A stretch of DNA of 64,000 bases from Rhizomonospora bruguierae (GTDB taxonomy: Bacteria > Actinomycetota > Actinomycetes > Mycobacteriales > Micromonosporaceae): NCBI RefSeq assembly GCF_018397995.1, contig NZ_BBQH01000015.1:147190-211189 (forward strand), read 5' to 3'. Positions 24,213 through 33,217 of this stretch are shown piece by piece. Positions within the stretch are counted from its first letter, which is position 1. Every line of letters starts with the position of its first letter. A program made the translations under genes and the position numbers. Below the pieces are notes generated by a model. The model was not told the DNA's origin. It did not search any database and was given only the letters and a program-made list of their open reading frames with translations.

Positions 24213-27200
24213 CCTCCCCTACACCGACTTCCTGGCCGCGAAAGCGCAACTGGCGGCCGGCGCGGGGCTCGATGTCGACCCCGCCGAGGTTCACCCCATC
24301 CTCAAGCCGCACCAGCGCGACGCCGTGGTGTGGGCGATCCGTGGCGGGCGGCGAGCCATCTTCGCCGCGTTCGGGCTCGGCAAGAGCATCATCCAGCTCG
24401 AGGTCGCCCGCCTCGCCCTCGCCAAGCTCGGCGACGGCAAGGCGCTCATTGTCATCCCCCTCGGCGTCCGGCAGGAGTTCGTGCGCGACGCCGGCAAGCT
24501 CGACCTCGAGGTCACGTTCATCCGCCACACCAACGAGGCGGCCGACGACGGGATCTACCTGACCAATTACGAGTCGGTGCGGGACAGCCGGCTCGACCCG
24601 GCCGCGTTCCAGGTCGCGTCGCTGGACGAGGCCGCGGTGCTGCGCTCGTACGGGTCCAAGACCTACCAGGTATTCCTCAACCTCTTCCGGCAGACGCCGT
24701 ACCGGTTCCTCGCCACCGCCACCCCGTCCCCCAACCGGTTCAAGGAGCTGATCCACTACGCCGGGTTCCTCGGCGTCATGGACACCGGCCAGGCCCTGAC
24801 GCGCTTCTTCCAGCGGGACAGCACCAAGGCGAACAACCTCACGCTGTACTCGCATAAGGAGCGGGAGTTCTGGCTGTGGGTGGCGTCGTGGGCCCTGTTT
24901 ATCCAGCGGCCCAGCGACCTCGGCTACGACGACGCCGGCTACGACCTGCCGCCGATCGAGGTCGTGTATCACGAGATCAGCGTCGATCACTCGCTGGCGA
25001 CCGTCGACCGGGACGGGCAGGGCCGGCTGTTCCGCGGTGGACCGCTCGGCGTGAGCGATGCCGCCCGCGAGAAGCGGGACACCCTCGCCGCCCGGGTCGC
25101 CAAGGCCGTCGAGATCGTCGCCGCGTCCCCGGACGACCACTTCATCCTCTGGCACGACCTCGAGGACGAGCGCCGTGCCATCAAAGCCGCCATCCCGGAA
25201 GCCGTCGAGGTGTTCGGCAACCTCGACCTCGAGGTCCGCGAACAGCGCATCATCGACTTCTCCGACGGTAAGGTGCGCCTGCTCGCCACCAAGCCGGAAC
25301 TGTCCGGCAGCGGGTGCAACTTCCAGCGCCACTGCCACCGCGCCATCTTCGTCGGCGTCGGGTTCGGCTTCCACGACTTCATCCAGGCCGTCCACCGCAT
25401 CCACCGCTTCTTGCAGGGCAAGCCGGTGCGCATCGACATCATCCACGCCGAGTCCGAGCGGGAGATCGTGCGCACCCTCCAGCAGAAGTGGGCCAGGCAC
25501 GAGGATCTGACCAGCCGCATGAGCGACATCATCCGCGAACACGGCCTCTCCCACTCGACCATCGCCGCGGAGATGACCCGCAGCATCGGCGTCCAGCGGC
25601 GGGAGGCATCCGGGCCCGGCTGGTTGGCGATCAACAACGACTGCGTCGACGAAACCGCCTCGATGGCGGACAACAGCGTCGACCTGATCATCACCAGCAT
25701 CCCGTTCAGCAACCACTACGAGTACACGCCGTCGTACAACGACTTCGGCCACACCGACGACAACGCCCACTTCTGGGCGCAGATGGACTACCTGACGCCG
25801 CAACTGCTCCGGGTGCTGGCGCCAGGCCGCATCTACGCCTGCCACGTCAAGGACCGCATCCTGTTCGGCGCGGTCACCGGCGCCGGCGTGCCCACGGTGT
25901 CGCCGTTCCACGCCGAGGCGATCGCGCACGGGATCAAGCGGGGGTTCGACTACATGGGCATGATCACCGTCGTCACCGACGTGGTCCGGGAGAACAACCA
26001 GACCTACCGGCTCGGCTGGACGGAGCAGTGCAGGGACGGCACCAAGATGGGGGTCGGCTCCCCCGAGTACATCCTGCTGTTCCACAAGCCGCAGACCGAC
26101 CGCAGCAAGGGCTACGCCGACACGCCCGTCGTCAAGGACAAGGCGTCGTACACGCGGGCCCGATGGCAGACCGACGCGCACGCGTTCTGGCGGTCGTCCG
26201 GCGACCGGCCCCTCACTCCCGAAGAGCTGGCGCAGCTACCGCTCGACCAGATGTCGCGACTGTTCACCGACAACAGCCTCCGCCAGATCTACGACCACGA
26301 GGCGCACATCGCGCTCGGCGAGGAGTTGGAGCGGCAGGGCTCCCTGCCGGCCACGTTCATGTCCCTGGCGCCCGGCTCCCACCACCCCGATGTGTGGCAC
26401 GACGTCAACCGGATGCGCACCCTCAATGGGGAGCAGGCCCGCAAGTCGCTCATGCAGCATGTGTGCCTCGCGCGGGATTCGCTGGTGCTCACCCGCGGCG
26501 GGTACAAGCCGATCCAGCAGGTCCAGGTCGGGGAACTGGTCCTGACGCACAAGGGCCGATGGCGGCCGGTTCTGGCTGTGCAGAACACCGGTGTCCGTCC
26601 GGTCATCCAGCTCCACGCCCAGGGTGTTCCCGGACTCACTCTCACCCCGGACCACAAAGTGTGGACCCGTGATGTGCGGCGCTTCGCCCGCAAGGCGGAC
26701 TACGCGCGCCGCGTCGAGCCAGGTTGGGTTGCCGCTGCGGAGACCGTGGGGTCGTACGTCAACCGGAAGCTGCCGCCGGTCGAGATGCCCGGCGTGGCGG
26801 ACCTGGATGTCTGGTGGATCGTCGGCCGCTGGCTGGCTGACGGGCACCGGGAGGCCCACGGCGGGCTGGTCATCTCATGCTCGGAGCTCGAGGTCGATGA
26901 ACTGCGAGCGCGACTGGGCCGGTTCGGCGGCAACTCGTTCCGCCGAGCCGGCGAGCACTGCCACCAGGCCCTACTCCGCGACCCAGACCGCGTGCTGCGG
27001 AACATCACCAAGGCATGCGGCATGGGGGCCGCCGGGAAGCACCTCCCGCCGGATGCCTACACCCTGCCTGCCGAGCACGCCAAGGCTCTGCTCGACGGTT
27101 ATCTGTCCGGCGATGGCCACTTCCTGCCCGAGCGGCAGCGGTGGACCGCCAGCAGCGTTTCTCGGGAACTGCTGCTCGGCATGGCCTCCCTGGCGCAGCG

Positions 27201-27723
27201 TGCCTACGGCGCGGCGGCCAGCGTCTACCCTGGCCGGCCGGCTCGCCGCGGCACGATCGACGACCGCGAGGTCAGCATGCGAGGCGACTGGATCTTCTGT
27301 TTCGACCTGCCCGACGCGCAGCGACGGAAGAAGTCCCTCGTCCTTGATGACGGCGCCTGGATGAAGGTCCGTTCCGCCGAACCGGCCGGCGAGGTGGAGA
27401 CGTGGAACCTGCGAGTCGCTGAGGATGAGAGCTACACCGCCGAGGGAATGGTCGTCAAGAACTGCCCGCTCCAGTTCGACATTGTTGAGCGGCTGATCAC
27501 CCGGTACAGCAACCCCGGCGAGACGGTCTACGACCCGTTCGGCGGGCTGATGACGGTGCCGTACTGCGCGGTGAAGATGGGCCGCCGCGGCGTCGGAGTA
27601 GAGCTGAACCCCCAGTACTTCGCCGACGGCGTCGCCTACGTCGACGCTGCGGCCCGCGAGATGGCCGCCCCCACGCTCTTCGACTTCGTCGACGGCGGTC
27701 TGGATGGGGCGGAGGCAGCCTGA
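24205..27723 (+). CDS. SNF2/DEAD-like helicase fused to DNA methyltransferase, with intein
   Basis: A 1172-residue precursor. About residues 30-450 are a superfamily 2 helicase: FGLGKSI (Walker A), a degenerate DEAA in [18 protein letters not shown] (motif III) and [11 protein letters not shown] (motif VI). About residues 470-753 and 1087-1172 are an amino-methyltransferase split by an intein: TSIPFSNHY replaces the usual (N/D)PPY motif IV, and [13 protein letters not shown] with GVELNPQYF gives motif I and the SAM acidic residue. This order suggests a beta-class N6-adenine or N4-cytosine enzyme. The spliced product would be 839 residues, probably protecting phage DNA against restriction. The start overlaps dcd by 8 bases. 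Confidence 0.85.
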   Translation: MTDLPYTDFLAAKAQLAAGAGLDVDPAEVHPILKPHQRDAVVWAIRGGRRAIFAAFGLGKSIIQLEVARLALAKLGDGKALIVIPLGVRQEFVRDAGKLDLEVTFIRHTNEAADDGIYLTNYESVRDSRLDPAAFQVASLDEAAVLRSYGSKTYQVFLNLFRQTPYRFLATATPSPNRFKELIHYAGFLGVMDTGQALTRFFQRDSTKANNLTLYSHKEREFWLWVASWALFIQRPSDLGYDDAGYDLPPIEVVYHEISVDHSLATVDRDGQGRLFRGGPLGVSDAAREKRDTLAARVAKAVEIVAASPDDHFILWHDLEDERRAIKAAIPEAVEVFGNLDLEVREQRIIDFSDGKVRLLATKPELSGSGCNFQRHCHRAIFVGVGFGFHDFIQAVHRIHRFLQGKPVRIDIIHAESEREIVRTLQQKWARHEDLTSRMSDIIREHGLSHSTIAAEMTRSIGVQRREASGPGWLAINNDCVDETASMADNSVDLIITSIPFSNHYEYTPSYNDFGHTDDNAHFWAQMDYLTPQLLRVLAPGRIYACHVKDRILFGAVTGAGVPTVSPFHAEAIAHGIKRGFDYMGMITVVTDVVRENNQTYRLGWTEQCRDGTKMGVGSPEYILLFHKPQTDRSKGYADTPVVKDKASYTRARWQTDAHAFWRSSGDRPLTPEELAQLPLDQMSRLFTDNSLRQIYDHEAHIALGEELERQGSLPATFMSLAPGSHHPDVWHDVNRMRTLNGEQARKSLMQHVCLARDSLVLTRGGYKPIQQVQVGELVLTHKGRWRPVLAVQNTGVRPVIQLHAQGVPGLTLTPDHKVWTRDVRRFARKADYARRVEPGWVAAAETVGSYVNRKLPPVEMPGVADLDVWWIVGRWLADGHREAHGGLVISCSELEVDELRARLGRFGGNSFRRAGEHCHQALLRDPDRVLRNITKACGMGAAGKHLPPDAYTLPAEHAKALLDGYLSGDGHFLPERQRWTASSVSRELLLGMASLAQRAYGAAASVYPGRPARRGTIDDREVSMRGDWIFCFDLPDAQRRKKSLVLDDGAWMKVRSAEPAGEVETWNLRVAEDESYTAEGMVVKNCPLQFDIVERLITRYSNPGETVYDPFGGLMTVPYCAVKMGRRGVGVELNPQYFADGVAYVDAAAREMAAPTLFDFVDGGLDGAEAA
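26464..27462 (+). mobile_element. Intein with LAGLIDADG homing endonuclease
   Basis: A 333-residue intein in frame at residues 754-1086 of the helicase-methyltransferase. It begins with Cys ([17 protein letters not shown], splicing block A), has TPDHKVWT (block B), and ends with [15 protein letters not shown] and MVVKN (blocks F and G), followed by Cys as the +1 residue. Between them lie two LAGLIDADG-type motifs, VGRWLADGH and [11 protein letters not shown], of a homing endonuclease. The penultimate residue is Lys rather than the usual His, a tolerated variation in some inteins. The flanking host protein reads KSLMQHV / CPLQFDIV. Confidence 0.92.
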
Positions 27724-27755
27724 GTAATGATCATCAATTTCGAAGGAGCGGCCTG

Positions 27756-28232
27756 ATGGCCAACGAAACCACCCTGACCGTCATCGGCAACCTGACCCGT
27801 GAACCCGAGTTGCGGTTCACCCCATCCGGCGCCGCCGTCGCCAAGTTCGCGGTCGCCTCCACCCCACGCCTCTTCGACAAGCAGTCCGGCGAGTGGAAGG
27901 ACGCCGACCCGCTGTTCCTCAACTGCAGTGCCTGGCGGCTTCTCGCGGAGAACATCGCCGAATCCCTGACCAAGGGCGCCCGCGTCATCGTCACCGGCCG
28001 GCTGCGGCAGCGCTCGTACGAGAAGGACGGCGAGAAGCGCACCGTCTACGAGCTCGAGGTGGACGAGATCGGCCCCTCCCTGCGCTACGCCACGGCGAAA
28101 GTCCAGAAGGTCGCCTCCGGCAACGGGGGTGGCCGCGCCGCACGGGGCGACGACGCGTGGGCGAACGCCACCCCAGCCCGGCCGGCGGCGTCCGGCAGCC
28201 AGGGCGGCTTCGACGACAACCCGCCTTTCTGA
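27756..28232 (+). CDS. ssb: Single-stranded DNA-binding protein
   Basis: A 158-residue SSB with one OB-fold ([21 protein letters not shown] to [17 protein letters not shown], residues 10-108) and a disordered Gly/Ala tail ending GGFDDNPPF. The tip resembles the acidic SSB tip but has Asn-Pro in place of the usual Asp-Ile. SSB protects single-stranded DNA and recruits replication and repair proteins. The ATG has a good ribosome site (GAAGGAG, 7 bases upstream), and a short AT-rich gap precedes it. Confidence 0.93.
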   Translation: MANETTLTVIGNLTREPELRFTPSGAAVAKFAVASTPRLFDKQSGEWKDADPLFLNCSAWRLLAENIAESLTKGARVIVTGRLRQRSYEKDGEKRTVYELEVDEIGPSLRYATAKVQKVASGNGGGRAARGDDAWANATPARPAASGSQGGFDDNPPF

Positions 28233-28260
28233 TCATCGACCACGAGAGGACCGCGCACCC

Positions 28261-28467
28261 GTGATCACTATTCCCACCGGCGAACTCGTCGGCCTGCTCG
28301 GCGACGTCGTCCCCTTCGCCAGCCCCGACAAGGACATGCCCAACTACAACGTCGTCCGCCTCGAATGGGACGGCGAGATGCTGCACGCCCTCACCTGCGA
28401 CACCATCCGCATCGGCTGGTCGTCGTGGCACCCCGACGCGGCCGGCGCTGCCCCGGACCCGTTCTGA
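28261..28467 (+). CDS. Short beta-clamp-like protein, possibly truncated
   Basis: A 68-residue product from a GTG start. Its sequence (IPTGELVGLLGDVVPFAS, then VVRLEWDGEMLHALTCDTIR and IGWSSWHPD) resembles the first subdomain of phage sliding-clamp-like proteins: the helix followed by a strand and the ...HALTCDTIRIGW strand. The full phage clamp is 5 kb upstream. It may be a degenerate clamp or an independent small protein. The last residues PDPF are acidic-hydrophobic, like an SSB tip. Family placement is tentative. Confidence 0.5.
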   Translation: MITIPTGELVGLLGDVVPFASPDKDMPNYNVVRLEWDGEMLHALTCDTIRIGWSSWHPDAAGAAPDPF

Positions 28468-28475
28468 GGTGCCCG

Positions 28476-28769
28476 ATGACCATCACCGCCAACGCGCCCC
28501 ACCATCTGCGCCCACGCCGCGTGACGCGGACCATCGCCGACGACGGAATCGTCGACGACCTGGCCATCGACCTCGCCCTCACCGGACGCGACGACATCCG
28601 CCTCACCGGGTTGGAGCGGTGGCACGCCGTCCACCGCGGCCTCGAACGCGGCATGGCCATCAACGCCATCCGGCTGGCACTGCACATCAGCCACGAGGTG
28701 GCCAAGCAGATCGCCGCACAGCCCGAGCCGGGCACGCCACCACGGCCAGCCGTGGCCGCGGCCGCGTGA
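28476..28769 (+). CDS. Small HTH-like hypothetical protein
   Basis: A 97-residue protein with ATG 8 bases after the previous stop. A helical stretch in its second half (GLERGMAINAIRLALHISHE) could form a helix-turn-helix, with an Ala/Pro-rich tail after it. No family is recognised. It lies in the replication module just before the helicase-like gene. Confidence 0.6.
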   Translation: MTITANAPHHLRPRRVTRTIADDGIVDDLAIDLALTGRDDIRLTGLERWHAVHRGLERGMAINAIRLALHISHEVAKQIAAQPEPGTPPRPAVAAAA

Positions 28770-28836
28770 CCCACACCCACCGCCCGGCGCGGTCCCCTCG
28801 CCCCGGGGACCGCGCCGCCAGCACCAGGAGGCCGAG

Positions 28837-30333
28837 GTGACTGTGTCCTCCAACGCACGCCACCGCGATCGGCGAACCCGCCACGCCGACCAGCAGGGCC
28901 GGCATGGCGAAGCCACCGGCACGGTCACCCCGCTGCCCGCCCCGCCGCTCGACGGCGAGCCGATTGGCATCGACCAGGTGGCGCAGGCCGAGCGCGCGGT
29001 GCTCGGCGGCATGCTCGCCTCACCCACCGCCGTCGACGACGCGATCACCCGGCTCACGTCCTCCCACTTTCGCGAGCCGCGGCACGGCAGCATCTTCACC
29101 GCCATCATCGCCAACTTTGCCGGCGACGCCCCCACTGACGCCAACGCAGTCATGCTCACCCTCGCCGACGAAGGCGAACTCATCCGCATCGGCGGCGCCC
29201 CCTACCTCACCGAACTGCTCGCCGCGTGCGACAACCCCGCATCCACCGGCTGGTACGCCGACCGCGTCGCCCGCTACGCCGCCGCCCGCGAAGTCGCGGT
29301 CATGGGTGCCCGGCTGTCCCAGGCCGGCCAGAGCGCGGACATCGACCGCATGGCCGAGGTGTACGAGCAGGCACGGGAGCTGCTCGCCGCCAACCCGCTG
29401 GACGCCATCGGCGGCCGGCCCACCGGCACCACCATCGACCGGTTTCTCGCCGCCGACGTGGATGAGGAAGACGACCACGACTGGATCATCCCCGGCCTGC
29501 TGGAGCGCCGCGACCGCGTCATCCTCACCGGCGGCGAAGGGTCCGGCAAGTCGACGTTCGGCCGGCAGGTGGGCGTGTGCGCCGCCGCGGGCATCCACCC
29601 GTTCACGCTGGAGAAGATCGACCCCATCCGGGTGCTCATCCTCGACCTGGAAAACAGCGAGCGGCAGCTGCGCCGCGAACTACGGCCGCTGGTCATAAAA
29701 GCCGGCGACGCGCTGGACCCCGCCAACCTGGTCATCGAGGTGCGGCTGGCCGGGTTGGATCTGCACGGCGGCGAGGACCGGCCGTGGTTGGACAAGCTGA
29801 TCGGCGCGGTCAAGCCCGACCTGGTGATCACCGGCCCCATCTACAAGATGGCCGACGGCGACCCCACGGAGGAAAAGTACGCGAAGGCGGTGGTCACCTG
29901 CCTCGACCAGATGCGCGAGCGGCACGGCTGCGCGCTGTGGATCGAGGCGCACTCCGCGAAGGCCGTAGCTGGGGTGAAGAAGCGGTCCATCGAGCCGTAC
30001 GGCGCCAGCCTGTGGCTGCGCTGGCCGGAGTTCGGGGTGCACCTGGCGCCGGAGGGCGACCTGGAGCACTGGCGGGGGCAGCGCGAGCAGCGGGAGTGGC
30101 CATCGCTTTTCAGTCGCGGTGGGGCGTGGCCGTGGACGGCGACCAGCAACGAGCTGGAAGTGAAGTTCCGCCAGATCAAGAATGCGCGTTTCGCTTTCGG
30201 GCGGCCTATGTCGATGCGCGATATCGAGGTGGCGACGGGAATCTCCAAGTCGACGGTGGCGCGTGTGCTGAAGCGGTTCGCCATTGAGTGGGCTCAATTC
30301 AACGCGACCAACCCGGGCGAGGATGACGTCTGA
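28837..30333 (+). CDS. DnaB-type N-domain plus RepA-like replicative ATPase
   Basis: A 498-residue protein. Residues about 45-140 match the DnaB helicase N-terminal domain (AERAVLGGMLASPTAVDDAI, FREPRHGSIFTAI). Residues about 200-420 are a RecA/RepA-like ATPase with Walker A GGEGSGKSTF and strand-Asp VLILDLENSE as a Walker B-like element. The last part (MRDIEVATGISKSTVARVLK) is a clear helix-turn-helix. It is probably the phage replicative helicase or helicase loader, with origin recognition by the C-terminal helix-turn-helix. It is followed directly by the repeat array, which could be its binding region. The GTG start has an AGGAGGCCGAG ribosome site. Confidence 0.84.
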   Translation: MTVSSNARHRDRRTRHADQQGRHGEATGTVTPLPAPPLDGEPIGIDQVAQAERAVLGGMLASPTAVDDAITRLTSSHFREPRHGSIFTAIIANFAGDAPTDANAVMLTLADEGELIRIGGAPYLTELLAACDNPASTGWYADRVARYAAAREVAVMGARLSQAGQSADIDRMAEVYEQARELLAANPLDAIGGRPTGTTIDRFLAADVDEEDDHDWIIPGLLERRDRVILTGGEGSGKSTFGRQVGVCAAAGIHPFTLEKIDPIRVLILDLENSERQLRRELRPLVIKAGDALDPANLVIEVRLAGLDLHGGEDRPWLDKLIGAVKPDLVITGPIYKMADGDPTEEKYAKAVVTCLDQMRERHGCALWIEAHSAKAVAGVKKRSIEPYGASLWLRWPEFGVHLAPEGDLEHWRGQREQREWPSLFSRGGAWPWTATSNELEVKFRQIKNARFAFGRPMSMRDIEVATGISKSTVARVLKRFAIEWAQFNATNPGEDDV

Positions 30334-30344
30334 TGCGCACCGCC

Positions 30345-30693
30345 TCTGACCTGCGGTTTCGGGGTGTCCCACTGCTGTCCCACGGGTGGGACGCCTTACG
30401 TGCCAACGGTTTCCGCCGCTGTCCCACGTGTCCCACGCTGTCCCACGGAGGTGTCTCACCGGTGCTGACCTGCGAAAACATGCACTGTCCCACGGCTGGG
30501 ACAGTAAACGCTGTCCCACGCGACCAGCGATCTTGGGCGCAACGCTCTGACCTGCGGCGTCTCTCGATCAAAAACGAGTTGATCTTAGGTGTCCCACCCA
30601 AGATCAAACTGTGGGACAGCGGGTCGAGCAGCCAAAACACGGCCTGTCCCACAAGATCAAAAAGTGGGACAGCTTATGAAACAACTGTCCCAC
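30345..30693. repeat. TGTCCCAC repeat array, possible origin or regulator region
   Basis: Twelve exact copies of TGTCCCAC (both orientations) and three with one mismatch lie in 350 bases. Exact plus-strand copies start at 30365, 30376, 30420, 30429, 30439, 30486, 30512, 30590, 30645 and 30686; exact minus copies at 30611 and 30664. Three copies of CTGACCTGCG (30346, 30465, 30547) are interspersed, and two inverted AAGATC/GATCTT segments frame one copy. The last third is visibly AT-richer than its neighbours. Spacing is irregular, so it is not a CRISPR. It directly follows the RepA-like gene, which fits an iteron-type replication origin; a cluster of repressor-type sites is the alternative. 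Confidence 0.72.
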
Positions 30694-30776
30694 GCTCACC
30701 CTCTTACGAGGGGAAGCGCCGCTCCAGCGACGGCGCGCTCCCCCCCGTAGGGAGGGGCGCGACGAATGGAAGTGGA

Positions 30777-30980
30777 ATGGAAAGCGACAAAGGCGCGACG
30801 GAAAGCGCGCGCCACCCCTCCACCCGCTTTCTCGACGGCTGCCCGGCGTGCTGGGTGCGCAACAACGAGCCCCGGAAAACAACCGTCGTCGGCGACAACG
30901 CGCGGTGCGAATACGGGTGCGGGTGCTGCGGCCACCGCTGGGCGACCAACTGGTCGGTACGGGCGGCGGGTGCGGCGTGA
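30777..30980 (+). CDS. Small zinc-ribbon protein
   Basis: A 67-residue protein with zinc-ribbon cysteines CPACWVRN and CEYGCGCCGHRW. The same frame is open back to an ATG at 30333 overlapping the ATPase stop, which would give 215 residues, but the added part is just translated repeat array and does not look like protein. The internal ATG at 30777 is preferred, although its ribosome site (GGAAGTGG) is weak. The stop overlaps the GTG of the next gene. Confidence 0.6.
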   Translation: MESDKGATESARHPSTRFLDGCPACWVRNNEPRKTTVVGDNARCEYGCGCCGHRWATNWSVRAAGAA

Positions 30981-31732
30981 CGACGAACCCCATGAATCCG
31001 ATCTCCCTGGTGAACAGCAACGGCCGCTGCACGAAGCGTCGCAAGGACGGCGAGCCGTGCAGGGCGATGGCGATCGCCGGCATGGATGCGTGCCGCCGAC
31101 ACGTGGGCATGGCGCCGGCCGCGGCCCGGGCGAAGGGCGCGGTGGTGGTGGAGATTCACCGCTGGGGCCTGGGCGACACCACCGTGGACCCAGGCGAGGT
31201 GCTGCTGCGCCTGGTCACCCAGTCGGCGGCCCGGGTCGAGCTGTATAGCCGGCTGCTGGGCGAGGCGTTCGACGCGGCGGAGCGGCTGCGGGAGGCGCAC
31301 GCCGCGCAGGTCCTGCTGGCGTCGGAGCGGCCGACGGACGCGGCTGAGGAGCACCCGGCGATGCAGGCGGCGCACGCCGACCTGGAGCGCGTGTTCGCCA
31401 CAGGTGGCGTTGGCGCCTTGATCGGGCATCGGTACGACGCGGACCGGGATGGCCGGGTGTACCCGGTGGACGAGGGCATCCGCGGCCTGGCCAAGTTGGA
31501 GGCCGAGGAGCGCGACCGCTGCGCCAACTTCGCCACCAAGGCCGTCGCCGCCGGGCTGGCTGAGCGGCAGGTGCGCCTCGCTGAACGTCAGGGCGCGCTA
31601 CTGGCCGCGGTCATCCAGGGCGTGCTGCGGGACCTGGGGGTGCTGGACGACCCGCGGGTGCCGGCGTTGGTGGCGCAGCACGTGCAGGCGCTCACCTCGA
31701 GCGGCCGGGTGATTGAGGGGCGGGCGTCGTGA
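30977..31732 (+). CDS. Hypothetical protein with CxxR...PCR metal-like motif
   Basis: A 251-residue protein from a GTG overlapping the previous stop. Near residues 14-40 is GRCTKRRKDGEPCRAMAIAG followed by MDACRRHVG, a Cys/His pattern common at the N-termini of actinophage DNA-associated proteins and some small terminases. The C-terminal part (GLAERQVRLAERQGALLAAV) is a long helix. The large terminase lies 8 kb away, so a small-terminase role is only a guess. It may bind DNA near the repeat array. Confidence 0.62.
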   Translation: MTTNPMNPISLVNSNGRCTKRRKDGEPCRAMAIAGMDACRRHVGMAPAAARAKGAVVVEIHRWGLGDTTVDPGEVLLRLVTQSAARVELYSRLLGEAFDAAERLREAHAAQVLLASERPTDAAEEHPAMQAAHADLERVFATGGVGALIGHRYDADRDGRVYPVDEGIRGLAKLEAEERDRCANFATKAVAAGLAERQVRLAERQGALLAAVIQGVLRDLGVLDDPRVPALVAQHVQALTSSGRVIEGRAS

Positions 31733-32136
31733 CCGCCCACCGTCGCCCGCTGCGGCCCGCTCATTTCGCCGTAGAGCGTTTGGGGGTACCTGAGGTACGC
31801 GGAGCGGCGTTCTCGGCGCTCCTGGCGCGTCTGGGGCCCCTTGGCGCCACGGTTCTGCGTTCGACCGACCCCCAGATTCGCGCCGCCGTGGTCCGCCACG
31901 TGGTGAGCCGAGCCATCCGACGCCGGGCGGCGCGTCGTTTGCCGATCGCCCACCCGGCCCGGGTGGGCGTCCGTCAGGGATGGCCATTGCGCCGGAGCGG
32001 TGACGCCGTGGAGCGCCGAACGGGCCCTCGCCCATACCTCGGTGAGGGTCAGGCCCGTGAGGGCGGATCTTGCACAACCCCTGCGGTCGCCAGAACGGCG
32101 GCCGCGCCCACCACCCAACCCCCCCGAAGGAGAGTC
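31729..32136 (+). CDS. Possible Arg-rich protein, boundaries uncertain
   Basis: A frame opens at a GTG overlapping the previous stop and reads about 136 residues of Arg/Ala-rich sequence (ALLARLGPLGATVLRSTDPQ, VVRHVVSRAIRRRAARRLP) without a stop until it enters the lipoprotein frame at 32137. Since the lipoprotein has its own strong ribosome site, either a fusion is made or this stretch is not translated as a separate gene. The first 70 residues look more like protein than the rest. It is listed to account for the stretch. Confidence 0.35.
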
Positions 32137-32319
32137 ATGACCTTGACCCGTACGGCCGCGGCACTCGCTCTCGCCGCCGCCCTCATCGTCGCCGCCGGTG
32201 GCTGCGACGCCCAGCCCGACCGCCCGTCGCAGGGTGGCCGGGTCGACCCGAACCCCACGTCGACCGCCGACGGCCGGTATTGGACTCTCCCCACCACCAC
32301 CACCGAAATGGCCCTGTGA
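32137..32319 (+). CDS. Small lipoprotein
   Basis: A 60-residue product with an N-terminal signal (LTRTAAALALAAALIVAAGGC) whose lipobox is VAAGGC, so the mature protein would be anchored on Cys near residue 22. The rest is short and Thr-rich, ending GRYWTLPTTTTEMAL. A strong ribosome site GAAGGAGAG lies before the ATG. A function in host envelope alteration or superinfection exclusion is possible, as for other prophage lipoproteins. Confidence 0.65.
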   Translation: MTLTRTAAALALAAALIVAAGGCDAQPDRPSQGGRVDPNPTSTADGRYWTLPTTTTEMAL

Positions 32320-32326
32320 TCGCACC

Positions 32327-32449
32327 CTGGCCCGCATCGCCGTAGCGCTCACCGTCGCCGTGGTCCTCACCGCGGCCACCGCCCGGTGCGGACACCACCG
32401 CAGCCACACCGCCCCGGTCGGCACCGTCGCCGGCCGGTACTGGACCTGA
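32327..32449 (+). CDS. Possible second tiny lipoprotein
   Basis: About 40 residues with a hydrophobic stretch ending at a lipobox-like cysteine (VALTVAVVLTAATARC), then a short tail ending AGRYWT. The ending echoes DGRYWT of the preceding lipoprotein, which suggests tandem duplication. No ATG or GTG start fits; a CTG at 32327 is the nearest option, so translation is uncertain. Confidence 0.3.
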   Translation: MARIAVALTVAVVLTAATARCGHHRSHTAPVGTVAGRYWT

Positions 32450-32483
32450 TCCGAGCCTGACCCACAACCATCGAAGGAGCCCC

Positions 32484-32921
32484 ATGACCACCGAGCACAC
32501 TGCGACCGCTGAGAGCGATTCTGAGGCGTTGGGGGGCGCTCACGGCGGGCGGGAGTGGCACCCCCTGGTGCTCGACGCCCTCACCGGAGCCCTAGCCCGC
32601 GCCGGGCGGATGGTCACCCACGCCGAGCGGCAGGCGGCCACCACCGCCATCCTCGACGCCCTGAGCGGCGCCGGGGCGCTGCTGTCACCCGGCGCCGAGA
32701 CCGTCACCGAGTGCCAGATCGACTGGGTCGACGAGCGCTCACCCCACGGCCGGTCGGACGGCGCCGCCTACCGGTGGCGGGTCGACACCGCCGCCGGGCA
32801 CCTCGCGGACGTCATCGCGGCGCGTGCCGAGCTGCGGCAGGTGCCCGTGATGATCCGCCAGCGGACCGTGTCGACGTGGCCGGATGGCCTCACCGTGACG
32901 GGCCGGTGGATCGCCCGATGA
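32484..32921 (+). CDS. Hypothetical protein
   Basis: A 145-residue protein with an ATG preceded by GAAGGAGCC. It has a helical centre (LVLDALTGALARAGRMVTH) and a beta-rich part (ECQIDWVDERS, YRWRVDTAAGHL). No family is recognised. Its stop overlaps the ATG of the following small gene. Confidence 0.65.
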   Translation: MTTEHTATAESDSEALGGAHGGREWHPLVLDALTGALARAGRMVTHAERQAATTAILDALSGAGALLSPGAETVTECQIDWVDERSPHGRSDGAAYRWRVDTAAGHLADVIAARAELRQVPVMIRQRTVSTWPDGLTVTGRWIAR

Positions 32922-33103
32922 CCGACGTGGACGAGCCGCCGGCCGAGCCGCCGGCCCCGGCGAAGGTGGTCATCTCGACGCCCGGCGTCTCGGTCTGCGT
33001 CGAGGCGCCCGAGCCGGCCGCGACGGTGCTCGCCCTGGCCCAGCACGCCCACCAGGAGGCGCAGCGCCGCGCCAACCAGACAGTGATCGGAGGCTATCTG
33101 TGA
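32918..33103 (+). CDS. Small hypothetical protein
   Basis: A 61-residue product beginning with an acidic, Pro-rich segment and continuing to a helical end (ATVLALAQHAHQEAQRRA). The ATG overlaps the previous stop. A following GTG frame (33100-33228, 42 residues, with CPVCLPEGARHG) overlaps its stop and could be another tiny zinc protein, but its first half is unusually Arg-rich. Confidence 0.55.
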   Translation: MTDVDEPPAEPPAPAKVVISTPGVSVCVEAPEPAATVLALAQHAHQEAQRRANQTVIGGYL

Positions 33104-33217
33104 GCGCACGAAGGGGGCGCAGGCCGCCCGCTGCCCGACGCCACCCGCCGGGGACGCGCGCAGGGCTACCCCGATCCCGCTCCCGCTGTCCCGTCTGCCT
33201 GCCCGAAGGAGCCCGCC

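Noticed and set aside
30345..30693. TGTCCCAC array considered as a CRISPR or as a coding repeat
   Set aside because: Units are 8 bases, in both orientations and all frames with irregular spacing, so neither fits.
30333..30776. 5' part of a 215-codon frame starting on the ATPase stop
   Set aside because: The translation follows the DNA repeat and has no protein-like pattern; only the zinc-ribbon end looks real.
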